Positions 45,012 through 54,884 of a stretch of 64,000 bases of DNA are shown here, one piece after another; position 1 is the stretch's first letter; each line of letters opens with the position of its first letter. The stretch spans positions 1,922,001 through 1,986,000 of the forward strand of contig JACAAK010000011.1 in the NCBI GenBank assembly GCA_025093985.1. The letters are read 5' to 3'. The stretch is from Calvatia gigantea (taxonomy: Eukaryota > Basidiomycota > Agaricomycetes > Agaricales > Lycoperdaceae). The position numbers were made by a program, and so were the translations under genes. A model generated the notes under the pieces. The model was given only the letters and a program-made list of their open reading frames with translations. It was not told the origin of the DNA and made no database searches.

Positions 45012-46886
45012 ATGCCCGTACTCGAGAGAGCACGCAATGTCGTAGTCAACGTGAATGGTGATCTTGTTGACAACAGCCAAAAGACTGGCAGTAAGGCAAT
45101 CTTATCGATGTCTGAGCATATAGATCCTAAGCCGCCAATCTTCATTTTCTAGATTCAGGCCTGAAGGATCTCCTAGGACGCCCTCATACACGGAGGCCGC
45201 CCATGATTCCTCGTCTCATCCCACAAGCACTTTCCCTGGAACACGTGTCCAGTATATTCAAGATATTACTGGGTGGGCCCTGGCCCTTGCTACCGAACGC
45301 CACTTTTGGATGATGTGGATGGAAGGACCTGCTGGTGTCGGGAAATCTGCTGTGGCTCAGAGTTGCGCCGAGAGGGCGGATGAAAAACTCGCAGCTGGCG
45401 TTTTTCTTTTCCCGTCCGAACTAACCGGGATGATCCTAAACGTTTGTTCCCCTCAATCGCCTACCAACTGACAACGAGGTGCCCTGCGTACCGCAACAAA
45501 TTGAACAAGAAAATCTCTGATGATCCAAGCCTTGTCAACAAATCGATCGATGTACAGTTCCAGAAATTAATCGTCCTTCCTCTTCAGGAATTAGAAAAAG
45601 AGGGTCGCGGTGTGGAGGAGCGCGTAGTCTTCATTGATGGCCTCGACGAATGTGCTGGAGAAGATGCGCAATGCACTATCATTGACATTATTTCTGCCTC
45701 TGTGCACGACCGGACTACACCACTCATTTGGGCATTTTTTAGTCGCCCCGAACCCCGTATTGTCGCACAATTTGCTGCTCCCCACGTCCACGACCTTTGC
45801 TGGCGGCTAATACTTCCTATATCTCGTGATGCAGATAAGGATGTCAGGCTGTATCTCGAAGATGGGTTCAAGAAGATACGGGCGCGATACAGCATCCCTT
45901 CCGCTATGGTGTGGCCTTCGGAGGATGATCTACAAACGTTGGTGGAAAGGTCTGAAGGATTATTCATCTACCCGACGAGTGTCATCCGGTTTGTTGGCGA
46001 GGGTGGTCCCCTGGGACCTGAGGAGCAATTTCGATTGGTTCTCCGGCTCCCAAGCAAGTTGTCGAGTAACCCGTGGTCACATTTGGATACATTTTACACC
46101 CTCATCATGGAGCAGATTCCAAATGACATGCTCATCATTGTGCTGAAGCTCCTCCTACTCACACGCCTTCAACGCGTTGGAGGTAGCTCTTCTGGTGTTG
46201 CCACTCGCGTCCTCGGTCTCTCGTTACACACTTACTGCGCAGCATTGAGCAAGCTCCACTCTGTGGTCAAGTTTAAGTATACCTCCACCGGACAACCCGA
46301 ATATCTCAGCTTTTATCATGCCTCATTCATGGAGTTTTTCGGTCGATCCCAAGCGCTCTGGGAGATTCTACGTCGAAGCGCCCGAGACACGTGCTAAGTT
46401 GTTTGTGGATGTTATCAGGCGCATCAACAACTTGGGGATCAACAGTACGTGCCTACTTCTCTGATTGAAATGTGTTGGTAATTGAGCAATACCTCGGTAG
46501 TATCAAGGAGAGGTGAGGCTTTTCATGCACTTTGGAGTTCCGGACGACACGTAAAGTGGGATGAGGATCTGCTTCAACAATTCTCACAGTGTGATTTCCG
46601 GAACGTGCCAAAGGGCGAAATTTTTTGCCAGAGTGAAATTGACGATTTCCTCAACAATGTGAGTACTTCTTGCATTGCCCATCCATTGACGTCAGCATAA
46701 CACTCACAATTGGCCCTTCAGTTACCCCGTGAATGGCACAAGAAGATCAAGCAACCATTTCGTACGTTGCTCCGGCAGAAATTACTTGGAGGGAGGAACC
46801 CATTGAAAGGTGGTTTCGTGTTTGGAAGGGGCGAAAAGAAGGGTATACTGGTTCCTCGCCCCACTGGACAATATGAGTTCATATAA
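45012..46886 (+). pseudogene. NACHT-domain NTPase, copy D
   Basis: Exon 1 starts at ATG 45012 (MPVLERARNVVVNVNGDLVD). After the intron, FPGTRVQYIQDITGWALAL, Walker A GPAGVGKSAVAQS and CAERADEKLAA are intact. Two one-base insertions, at about 45396 and 45421, then shift the frame, and the latter creates TAA at 45421-45423. From about 45440 the frame is open again to 46397: LFPSIAYQL, QELEKEGRGVEE, Walker B VFIDGLDECAGED, KLLLLTRLQRVGG, FYHASFMEFF. Another one-base insertion near 46340 shifts it out before the C-terminal exons. Those exons are present in another frame (PREWHKKIKQPFRTLLRQ, FVFGRGEKKG), ending at TAA 46884-46886. The donor after exon 3 is GTGAGT, unlike the GC donor of the other copies. 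Confidence 0.8.
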
Positions 46887-47364
46887 AGTTTCTCGATAGG
46901 TGGCTAATTGAGTCACAACGAGTATACTAACGCCCATGAAAGCCATTGAAACGCAGCATACATTGAAAGTTGATAGTGTGTGGTACAACAGTCCATAAGC
47001 GCACGGCGGGTGTCTGTGAGCCTTTGTTTTGACGATGTATGCAATAAACCACTAGACATATTAAACCTACCTTGGGCAAAGGACAAACCGACCACAGTTC
47101 CAGGTGCTTATCGCGAAGACTCTCAAAGCATGAGATTCAATTGACGTTGTTTAAGAAAATGACAAACAGTACCTCTACAAACCCGATTCTTGCGAAGTGC
47201 GAAACCGTACAGTAGTCGTCGCTAATCACCAGTGACAGTGTGTGAATGGTAATGCGCATTCAATCGACAGGCGCTAAGGGAGCTCCCCCTGCTTTCGTCC
47301 TTGACCTTCACGAGACTCAGCAGGAAGACTTCTAACAAATCCACCCATACCCTGTGGTATTCCG

Positions 47365-48651
47365 ATGGGCCATACTCGAAGGAGCACGCAACATTGTATT
47401 GAACGTGAATGGTGATCTTGTTGACAACGGCCAAACGTACAAAATTGGTTCGGGTGTTTTATCAACATGTGGATGGGGCCCGAACAGTAAATCGCCGGGC
47501 TTCAATTTCTGGGCTCGGGTCTCAAGGTCCTTCGGAAAAGCGTCTTACCCAGAAGCCAGCCATGATTCCTCTTCTCACCCGGCGAAGTGCTTCCCTGGTA
47601 CGCGTCTACAATACATTGAAGACATTACTGAGTGGGCTGTGGTTCTTGCTACAGTACGTCAATTCCGGATGATGTAGATGAAGGGACCTGCCAGTGTTGG
47701 GAGATCTGCTTTGACCCAGAGTTAGGCTGAGATGGTGGGCAAAAAGCTCGCAGTAGTGTTCTTCTTTTCCCGCCTGAATAGTCGGGAGTTTTCTACACGC
47801 CTCTTCCCCTCAATCGCCTACCCACTCACAACCAAGTACCCTGGGTACCGCGACAAAAAGCTCTTCTACGATCTGACCCTTGTCAATTGATGTACGGTTG
47901 TGGGAGCTGATCGCCGCTCCCCTTCGGGAGTTGAAGGGGGGGGGGGTTACTATGGAGGAGTGTGTGATCTTCATTGAGGGCCTCGACGAATGTGCTGGGG
48001 GAGATGCACATACAATGCGTCATCATCGACACTGTTTCTGCCTCTGTGCACGATCAGACTAACCCTTCACCCGGGCGTTTTTCAGCTGTCCAGAACCTCA
48101 TCGCCGTACAGTTTGCCGCCACTCATGTCCACGGCCTTTGCTGGAAGCTTACATTATCCGTATCCCGTTATGCTAACGGAGACATCGAGCTGTACCTGCA
48201 AGATTAGAATACAGGCAAAATACGGCAGTCCGTTCGGACAACACCAGTGGCCATCGAAGGATAGTTTACGAGGTTTGGCTTGGAGGTGTAACGGATTGTT
48301 CATTTATCCATTGAGGGTTGTCCGGTTTGTCGAGGAGGAAGGGCCCTTGGGACCTGAGGCCTGAGGAGCAGCTTCGGCTGGTCCTCCAGCTCCCAAGCCG
48401 ATTGGACAACAATCCGTAGTCGCAATTGGATGCGTTTTACTCTCTTCATTATGGAACAAATTCCGAAGGATATGCTCCCCATTGTGTTGAAACTCCTCCT
48501 CCTTGCGTGTGGAGGGGAGTAGTTTCGTTTTTGGGTAGGGTGAAGGGGAGAGTAGACTGGTCCGTAACGCTGATGGACAAGATGTGTTTAAATGAAGCAT
48601 TTTTTTCGGTATGTGCTCCGCCGAGTCACAACAAACGCACTAACACCCATG
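47365..48651 (+). pseudogene. NACHT-domain NTPase, copy E (most degraded)
   Basis: The start ATG at 47365 is followed by an extra G, which shifts the frame. ILEGARNIVLNVNGDLVDNG is readable in the original frame. Then come FPGTRLQYIEDITEW, a stop (TAG) at about 47677 just before a ruined Walker A (GPASVGRSAL), further stops at about 47721, and an indel after LVN near 47886. A poly-G run lies at 47935-47947. Walker B is altered to VIFIEGLDECAGGD. A deletion joins KLLLL at about 48505 directly to the last-exon sequence. It is the closest NACHT relic to the intact HAP3-EXO70 pair. Confidence 0.75.
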
Positions 48652-48733
48652 AAAGCAATGAGTTAAGAGGCAACAAGTGTATGAAGAAGAAAAGCTCGAA
48701 AGTGCTACGAAGGAGACCGGCCGTGTATTTACG

Positions 48734-48881
48734 CACTGCGCCAACGAGTCAATGTGACAAAGGTCATATTAAAATCATATTGACTTCAAAAAGTGTAGAG
48801 TATGTCATATTGAAGACTACACTTTTTGGAATTAATATGATATTGATATGATGAGTGTCACATCAACTCGTCAGCGCAGTG
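48734..48881. mobile_element. MITE-like fold-back element (148 bp)
   Basis: It is almost entirely an imperfect palindrome. The left arm starts CACTGCGCCAACGAGTCAATG and the right arm, reverse complemented, starts CACTGCGCTGACGAGTTGATG. The arms stay alignable over about 65 bp to CCAAAAAGTGTAG / TCAAAAAGTGTAG. It is flanked by the 4-bp repeat TACG (48730-48733 and 48882-48885). There is no coding capacity. Its terminal inverted repeats and small target duplication fit a non-autonomous DNA transposon; the superfamily is not assigned. Confidence 0.8.
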
Positions 48882-48962
48882 TACGAAAAAAAGACAGATT
48901 ATTTGACAGAATTCTGCTAAAGAAGGTGCCTACAACCACGGGTTGTGCGATTGGGAACGTCA

Positions 48963-49010
48963 ACATGTATGGGGGGGTACATGTTTGCGGCTTGGCGCTC
49001 AAGCGCCAAG
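48963..49010. other. Two adjacent short hairpins
   Basis: ACATGTA / TACATGT (48963-48969 and 48978-48984) enclose a TGGGGGGG loop. Immediately after, CTTGGCGCTCAAGCGCCAAG (48991-49010) is a near-perfect palindrome. They lie about 130-180 bp upstream of the HAP3 start codon. Confidence 0.6.
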
Positions 49011-49141
49011 GGTTCGAGTGCCAAGAACGTGACAAATAAATTAATGTGATCGAATGTGAGAAAAAAAGGAAACATTGCGTGACTTGGCTGTTGTTGTGTG
49101 GTGGACATGCGGTCGTGCGCGGACCAATTCGATTGGTTGGA

Positions 49142-49718
49142 ATGTCGGAGCTGCAGCCTATCATTCCAGCACGGGACGAGAGCAATCCTGGCGGCTTAGC
49201 CCCCGCCACTCAACATGATGCAATCGAGGCTCCTCCAATCACAGACCAGGAAGTCGGCGAGTACCGTGAACAGGACAGATTCCTCCCCGTAAGCAAGCAT
49301 CATCACCCCCATTCCACACGAGTGCTGACTCGCCCATAGATCGCCAATGTGTCACGCATTATGAAGTCGGCGGTACCTCCGACAGCGAAGATTGCCAAGG
49401 ACGCAAAGGAATGTGTGCAGGAGTGTGTGTCAGAGTTTATCTCGTTCATTACTTCTGAGGCCGCGGAGAAGTGTCAGTTGGAGAAGCGCAAAACGATTGG
49501 TGGAGAGGATATCTTGTATGCTATGGGCACGCTGGGCTTCGAGAACTATGCAGAGACACTTAAAATCCACTTGGCAAAGCTTAGGCAGGTGAGTGGTCGA
49601 GGTTTCTTGGTGTTTGTGTGGCCAGGGTTGGTTGACAGTTTAGTCTCAGAATGGCGGTGCTGCTGGTGCTGCTGCGTCGAGTAGGGACCAGAATGAGGTG
49701 CGAGACGACGAGCAATAG
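49142..49718 (+). CDS. HAP3: NF-YB / HAP3 subunit of the CCAAT-binding factor
   Basis: This is the histone-fold subunit of the nuclear heterotrimeric CCAAT-binding complex; it pairs with the HAP5/NF-YC subunit. Exons 49142-49288, 49340-49588 and 49644-49718 join in frame to 156 residues. Residues 1-49 are a variable N-terminus ([14 protein letters not shown]...). Exon 2 starts [20 protein letters not shown], then [20 protein letters not shown] (the conserved NF-YB core), [19 protein letters not shown] and [15 protein letters not shown]. The short tail is Gly/Ala-rich. I chose the ATG at 49142; the frame is open upstream to 49046, but that part is low complexity and poorly conserved in the duplicate. 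A truncated duplicate lies at 37943-38285. EXO70 follows 230 bp downstream on the same strand. Confidence 0.92.
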
Positions 49719-49951
49719 CTAGAGGTTCTTTGTACAAGAGTGTATCTTATTATTCATTATCTCTTTTTTCTTCCTTCCTTGTTACATCCATGCCACATCC
49801 TCTGTGTGCTAGCCCTGTGGGAGATTTTCTAGGGCTATGCCAGGAATGTACTTTACGCGATGGGAAATATTGACACTGATATTTCAGTCCATGACGACGC
49901 AACAAACAATAGACAAATCAAGCTATTTCGTCTTCTTCCCATCATCTCACC

Positions 49952-52412
49952 ATGGACGACGAGACTGCAGAAATCGAGCTGGTATACTCTATTCTCTGTG
50001 CTTCAGTAGCCAGCTCGTGTAAATGACCACCACCCACAGCTCGAGCAGAACCTTAATAGAACGCGCCAGATCTCAAAGAGAATGACATGTAGGCATCAAC
50101 GCCTTGTCGGAACGTAGCTTTTCGTTGACCTGGTTAGCCATACTCGACAGCTTTGATACTCGCCTGGCCAAGCTCGAAAAGTCCATCCTGCCTTTGTACA
50201 ATGCTGCCCAGATTCTGAACAAACGGTCGCATAGTGAGCACGATGCTTATCAGGCTTGCGATGACGACGACAAGGCTAGACTAACCTCTCCTGCTCAGAT
50301 ATCGACCAGGCACTATCCAAGATCGATGAAATGGCCAGCACGCAGGAAGATCTTGTTGCTGAAGAGGCTCTCATCCTCCGAGGGTGCGCATATAGCCCAC
50401 CGCTCATGATATATCACACTCATGCTTGCATTACTAGACCACAACCCAACAATCTCAAGGCGTATCGAGAAGCCTTGGAACGGCTCAATGCCAGCATCGC
50501 ATTCAAATCGCCCGACCGCGACCTAGCCGAGACCGTACGTCCTCATCATGCACACATAGTTTTCCTCATTTAAAATTCCTTCCTCACTTTTCAGGCCCAC
50601 CTCGTCGAAACGGGAGCCAAAAAACTCACTCAGCTCTACACGACCATCGTCGCCGAAGGTTCCTCCGGCATAACACCCACCACACCGGGTACAGCACTCG
50701 TATCCACCTCCTTCCCCTCCTCCCTTCTCTCCAACCTCACACCCCTGGTCTCCTTCCTCCGTACCCTCCCTCTACCCTCCACGCACCCCTCTCACCCCGC
50801 TGCGCCTGTTATACTCTCCACACTAAAGGATGCGCAGAGGGGTTATGCGGATATGCGCGGAAATTGGAGTGTAAAGTGTTTGGAGGGGCAGGGAAAGAGG
50901 TTGGTTACGCGTGCGGATAGTGTCGATCCTGTTAGTACCGGTATGGAGTTTGGAGCGTGGGTTGAGACGTTATTGGCTGTTACTGAGGTATCCTGCTCAT
51001 CGTCATTGTCGCATATATTCGGATTGCGCTGATAAGCTCCGCATATAGGATGAATATAAGCTGTTACAAGAACTTTCCCCACTAACATTCCCCTCCCTTA
51101 TTGCATCCGCCTACGGGACACTCTTGAATCCCATATTAAAGCTCTTCAGCGCCGTCCTCAACCAGCTCATATCCCTCATCAAAAAGTCACTCCAGAAATA
51201 TAACTTCCTCGCTTTATCAGCTTACGACGCGTTGTTACAGCAACAACCCGCTTGGGAAGACGTGCTTTCTCGACGAGGATCAGGATGGCCCAGATGGGAA
51301 GGACGAGTTGAAAGAGGGCTTACAAGCCCTAAGGCAGGTCTGCTTAAGGAGTTTCCCAGAGTTTCTTGTGGATTTGAAGCTGGGCGTGAATAATCGGGAG
51401 GTGGATACGAGTGTCAAGTTGGTTGATTTGACGGTTGACGTGTGTTCCTCTTTGGGTTTCCTTCTTATATGAGCTCATCCTAGCCTACGCTTGTTTTTGA
51501 ACAGACCTGTCAAGTACATTTCGAGGATCCCGCAAGTGCAAGCTGCGGTTTGTTCTGCTTTGCTAGCTCTCGGAGACGGGAATTGGAAAATGGGTGAGGG
51601 CGTGCAAGTTGGTAAGAGTTCCAAAACGGGTGGAGACGTCTCCGGGACTATCATCCTCGAACACTTCCTCCGTGAGTCAGCATCAGCCAAAACTTGCCAG
51701 TATCGTATCTCCACATCTTCTAACCGAAATGTAATTTCCTCCTCTTCCCATAGACGACGTTATAACAACAGCCATCAACAGTCTAACCGCCATCTCCAAA
51801 ACCCGTCGCCCAGCATTCGGCTCCATCTTTTTACTTAACAACATCTCCTACCTCCGCCAAAACGTCCTCGTTAGCCCTTCGCACCCCTCCCTCCCCAGTC
51901 TCCTCTCCCAATCTACCACATCCACCCTCGATTCCAACTACCGTACAGCCAAAGCAGCCTATTACGACACCAACTTCACTCCACTCATGCAAGCTATCAC
52001 AGACGACGCTCGCGGGGACAAATCCTCGGGAGGGGGAGGGGGGAAGATGGGTGCGAAAGAGAAATTCACAAGATTTTACGATTTACTGGAAGAGGTAGTG
52101 GAGAGGCATCGGATGGCGAAGGTGTTGGAGGAAGATAGGGATAGCAGGGAGGTCGTTGCGGATGAGATTGTGTTGCTTGTTGTGCCGAGTTTGAAGAGGT
52201 TTACGCAGAAGCAGAAGGAGAAAGAGTTTAGTCGGAGTGAGTGTTGTCTCTTTCTTTCTTTTTGAACTCTTGCTGATGGGACTTGATGAATAGATCCGCA
52301 AAAATGTGAGTTTCCTGTGTATTTTTGGAGTCGTTATGACTTATTGGGTAATATAGATATTAAGCAGAGTCCAGAGGACGTTGAGGCTCAGCTCCGGAGT
52401 TTATATAAATAG
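49952..52412 (+). CDS. EXO70: Exocyst subunit EXO70 (one apparent frame break)
   Basis: EXO70 is an exocyst subunit that binds the plasma membrane and helps tether secretory vesicles at growth sites. Many small exons read: MDDETAEIEL; EQNLNRTRQISKRMT; ILDSFDTRLAKLEKSILPLY; IDEMASTQEDLVAEEALILR; YREALERLNASIAFKS; HLVETGAKKLTQLYTTIVAE; ATE then DEYKLLQELSPLTFPSLIA; LNQLISLIKKSLQKYNFLAL; DELKEGLQALRQVCLRSFPE; VKYISRIPQVQAAV; LLALGDGNWKMGEGVQVGKS; ITTAINSLTAISKTRRPAFG; EKFTRFYDLLEEVVERHRMA; and the C-terminal KQSPEDVEAQLRSLYK, stop 52410-52412. Between WEDVLSRRG (about 51275) and DELKEGLQALR (about 51303) the frame changes by one base. Either there is a single indel or sequencing error, or a 40-nt intron from 51265 to 51304 is removed. 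The rest reads cleanly. Confidence 0.88.
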
Positions 52413-52625
52413 ACACTTGGGGTTTGTTTCGTTTGTTTGATCCCGAAATCGAGCATTTCACTCACGCTGATCTCTTTCTTTTGGTTAGATATTACGCACA
52501 GTGCTCGGGAACCTGTATAATAACTTATCTTCTTTAGATCTTCTAATACCACACACGCGAGTTTTTCTGCGGAATGTTTATTCAAGCCCTATGCGTTGCT
52601 GATATAGTTTAAATGGGTTGGGTCC

Positions 52626-52960
52626 GGATCCGCGAAAATGTGGGTTTCTGTTTTGCATTTCGTGGTCGTGATTCTTACGATGACGATGTAATAGATATTA
52701 GGAGTGCCCAGAGAATTTTCAAGTCCAATTTCGAAGATTGCATGAATAGACCTCAAATACCCAACTCAGGCGATTTCCGAATGTGCGGTTCGTAACATCA
52801 GTTTCTCCCCATTTGGTTTCTTCGGGCTGGCGACTCACGACAAATTTTTCCTTTTAGTTAGAAATTACACACTACTCTCGGAAGCTTGCATACTCGCTTC
52901 TTTTCTAAGAATTCTAATACCGCACGTGCCACCCTTTTTTGTGCAAAGCTCATCCAGCCC
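52626..52960 (+). repeat. Degenerate duplicate of the EXO70 3' end and flank
   Basis: Compared with 52294-52590: both start GATCCGC-AAAATGTG, continue with AATATAGATATTA / AATAGATATTAGGAGT at the last-exon acceptor, and share the flank TTAGATATTACGCACAGTGCTCGG / TTAGAAATTACACACTACTCTCGG. Both end near CTTCTAATACC(A/G)CAC and TCAAGCCC / TCCAGCCC. It is a tandem copy of about 300 bp that no longer encodes the C-terminus. Confidence 0.7.
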
Positions 52961-54884
52961 CTCGTGATTCCTATGGTTATCGCATGGAAAGAAAAGGCTG
53001 CGCGCACTCGACCCTCAAGGATGATACATGTTGGATAAGAAGCAACGTGGAAGATATAGGCATGAGGGCCCTTCTTGTATTCCTCTCTGAAAGGAAGCTA
53101 AAACTGGTCATCCCATTATTAGACGATTGCTCTAAGCTTAATTTGTGCGTGCGGCCCTACTTACCTCCGTTCCTCCGAAATCTAAGAGGTGTTTATATCC
53201 TAGTTCTATCTTTGTGCCCAAGATATGCCGGCCGTAGCATTATCGAGGTCGGTCTCTTTTTGGCTTATCTCCAGGTTTTTGTTTTTCTGGCTTTGCAAGG
53301 GCTTTCCGGCGTATGTGTGCGGTGCTCTCTTACATGGGATTGTGGTTGGGCACCTGTGTGCCGGCTGCGGTTCCGGCTCATTCTTCTTTGCGTGCAAGTT
53401 CCCTGGTTTCACAAGTTCGGTATGGTATTATGGGAATTCGGTATGGGATTGAGTTGGACCCGCTGGTCAGCTGCGACTTCCCACCCATATCACTCGGGTG
53501 CATATCGCATCTCGGCTTGATTAGAAAACCTCCTATCTGTGTTCAGAAGACGCGCTCACCACATGGTATGGCACCTTTCTCCTTACCTGGGTAAAACCGC
53601 TGATTAACTTTCAATTAGACTCGATAATAGTCCAGGAAAGTAAATCCCATGTCCCATGTCAAATAAATGGTTATATAACCACATACGGCGAGTGAAAATG
53701 GGCAAAGCCCGAGCATATGACAGAAGACGGATGTTATCTTCACGACTTGACTTTCCGAATTTGGTGAGCGATATGGCGGACGTCTTCGCCCTTTCTCATA
53801 CAGCGCTTCGCTAGAGAGTCATCAGACCATGGCTTCATATCCGGGCCACTTACCTGCATCTCACACTTGGGGGGGCCGGTAACGGGTGCCGGATTATTGC
53901 ACCGTTTCTCAGCTCCTTTTGCTAATTGGCTGAGACTAGCACTTCTGGAAAAGGTACGAGGGAATATCGGACTATAATGGTTGCAATCTAAGCGACGTTG
54001 CCCCGTCCTATGCCGCCAACCCGAGTACAGGTGGAGCGAGGAGGTGGTTGCAATATTTAGCTCGATATCGACGTGAGGTGCGCACAGGTGTTCCCAGGGC
54101 TATCTATGTTCTTTAATGACCCCGTCTTGCCTTGCAGAACCGAGACCAAAATCGCCTCTTGGCTAAAAATAGGTCATCACATACGTATGGACTCGTCGCC
54201 ACGCGAGTTATTCTGGGTTCTCTTTAGAGCAGTGTTTTCGTGAGTATCACTGAGATCTTGGAGCTTCGCTGCTGGGATTCTTGACTATTTCATACTGGCT
54301 TCCATTAAATTTAATATTCTAGCCATCCCATGACACGTTTTGAGCACTGAATATGCTGATGATGAGTGCCTTTGACTCACGTTTTTCTTTCTGATTGATT
54401 TTCCGTGAGCAGAAACATCCCTTTTCGGACATAGTACGACAAATCTCTGCATGATTATCTTTCTTCTTGAGGCTCGAAAACATAAATTCCCTCGGGTCCA
54501 AAAATAGCACAGCTATCCATGCTGAACGCTGATTGCGGCTCGTCACATCCATAGACTCCATCAAATATGTTGTTCCATCCGTCACATTCTTTGAATTCCC
54601 CGGCTCCGCCGTACGCTGTAGCACGCAGTCAATCATGCATCATGCGACGATACGCCATGTTGAACATCAGGGTGTGTTTCCGTCTTATCACGATACTTGT
54701 GCCTAACTGACGCGTCTGTTCCCAAGGCCTGATTTTCTATCACTCATCCCAAAAACCGTACATGGTCCCAGGGATATAAGAGCTCTTGTTGGGCTAATCA
54801 GAGGTTTTCCAGGGCCCTGCCTCTCTCTTACCCTCTCGTACACTTCCCAAGTTTTTGCCTGCAATAGCACTGTGGTTACCAACA
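52961..54884. other. Gene-free stretch before the fungalysin gene
   Basis: The open frame at 52939-53520 has hydrophobic stretches but no start context, no domain and no homologous copy in the window. The frames at 54319-54636 are equally unsupported. I see no repeat or element ends here. Confidence 0.35.
54773..54779 (+). promoter_or_regulatory. TATA-like box of the fungalysin gene
   Basis: ATATAAG (in GGGATATAAGAGCTC) lies about 105 bp upstream of the ATG at 54885. Confidence 0.45.

Noticed and set aside
49000..49025. tRNA-like T-loop string GGGTTCGAGTGCC
   Set aside because: No acceptor stem, D-loop or anticodon arm at the right distances; it is part of a palindrome.
52939..53520. 193-codon frame with hydrophobic stretches
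   Set aside because: Starts inside the degenerate EXO70 3' duplicate, with no homologue or domain pattern; alternative frames over the same bases are equally open.
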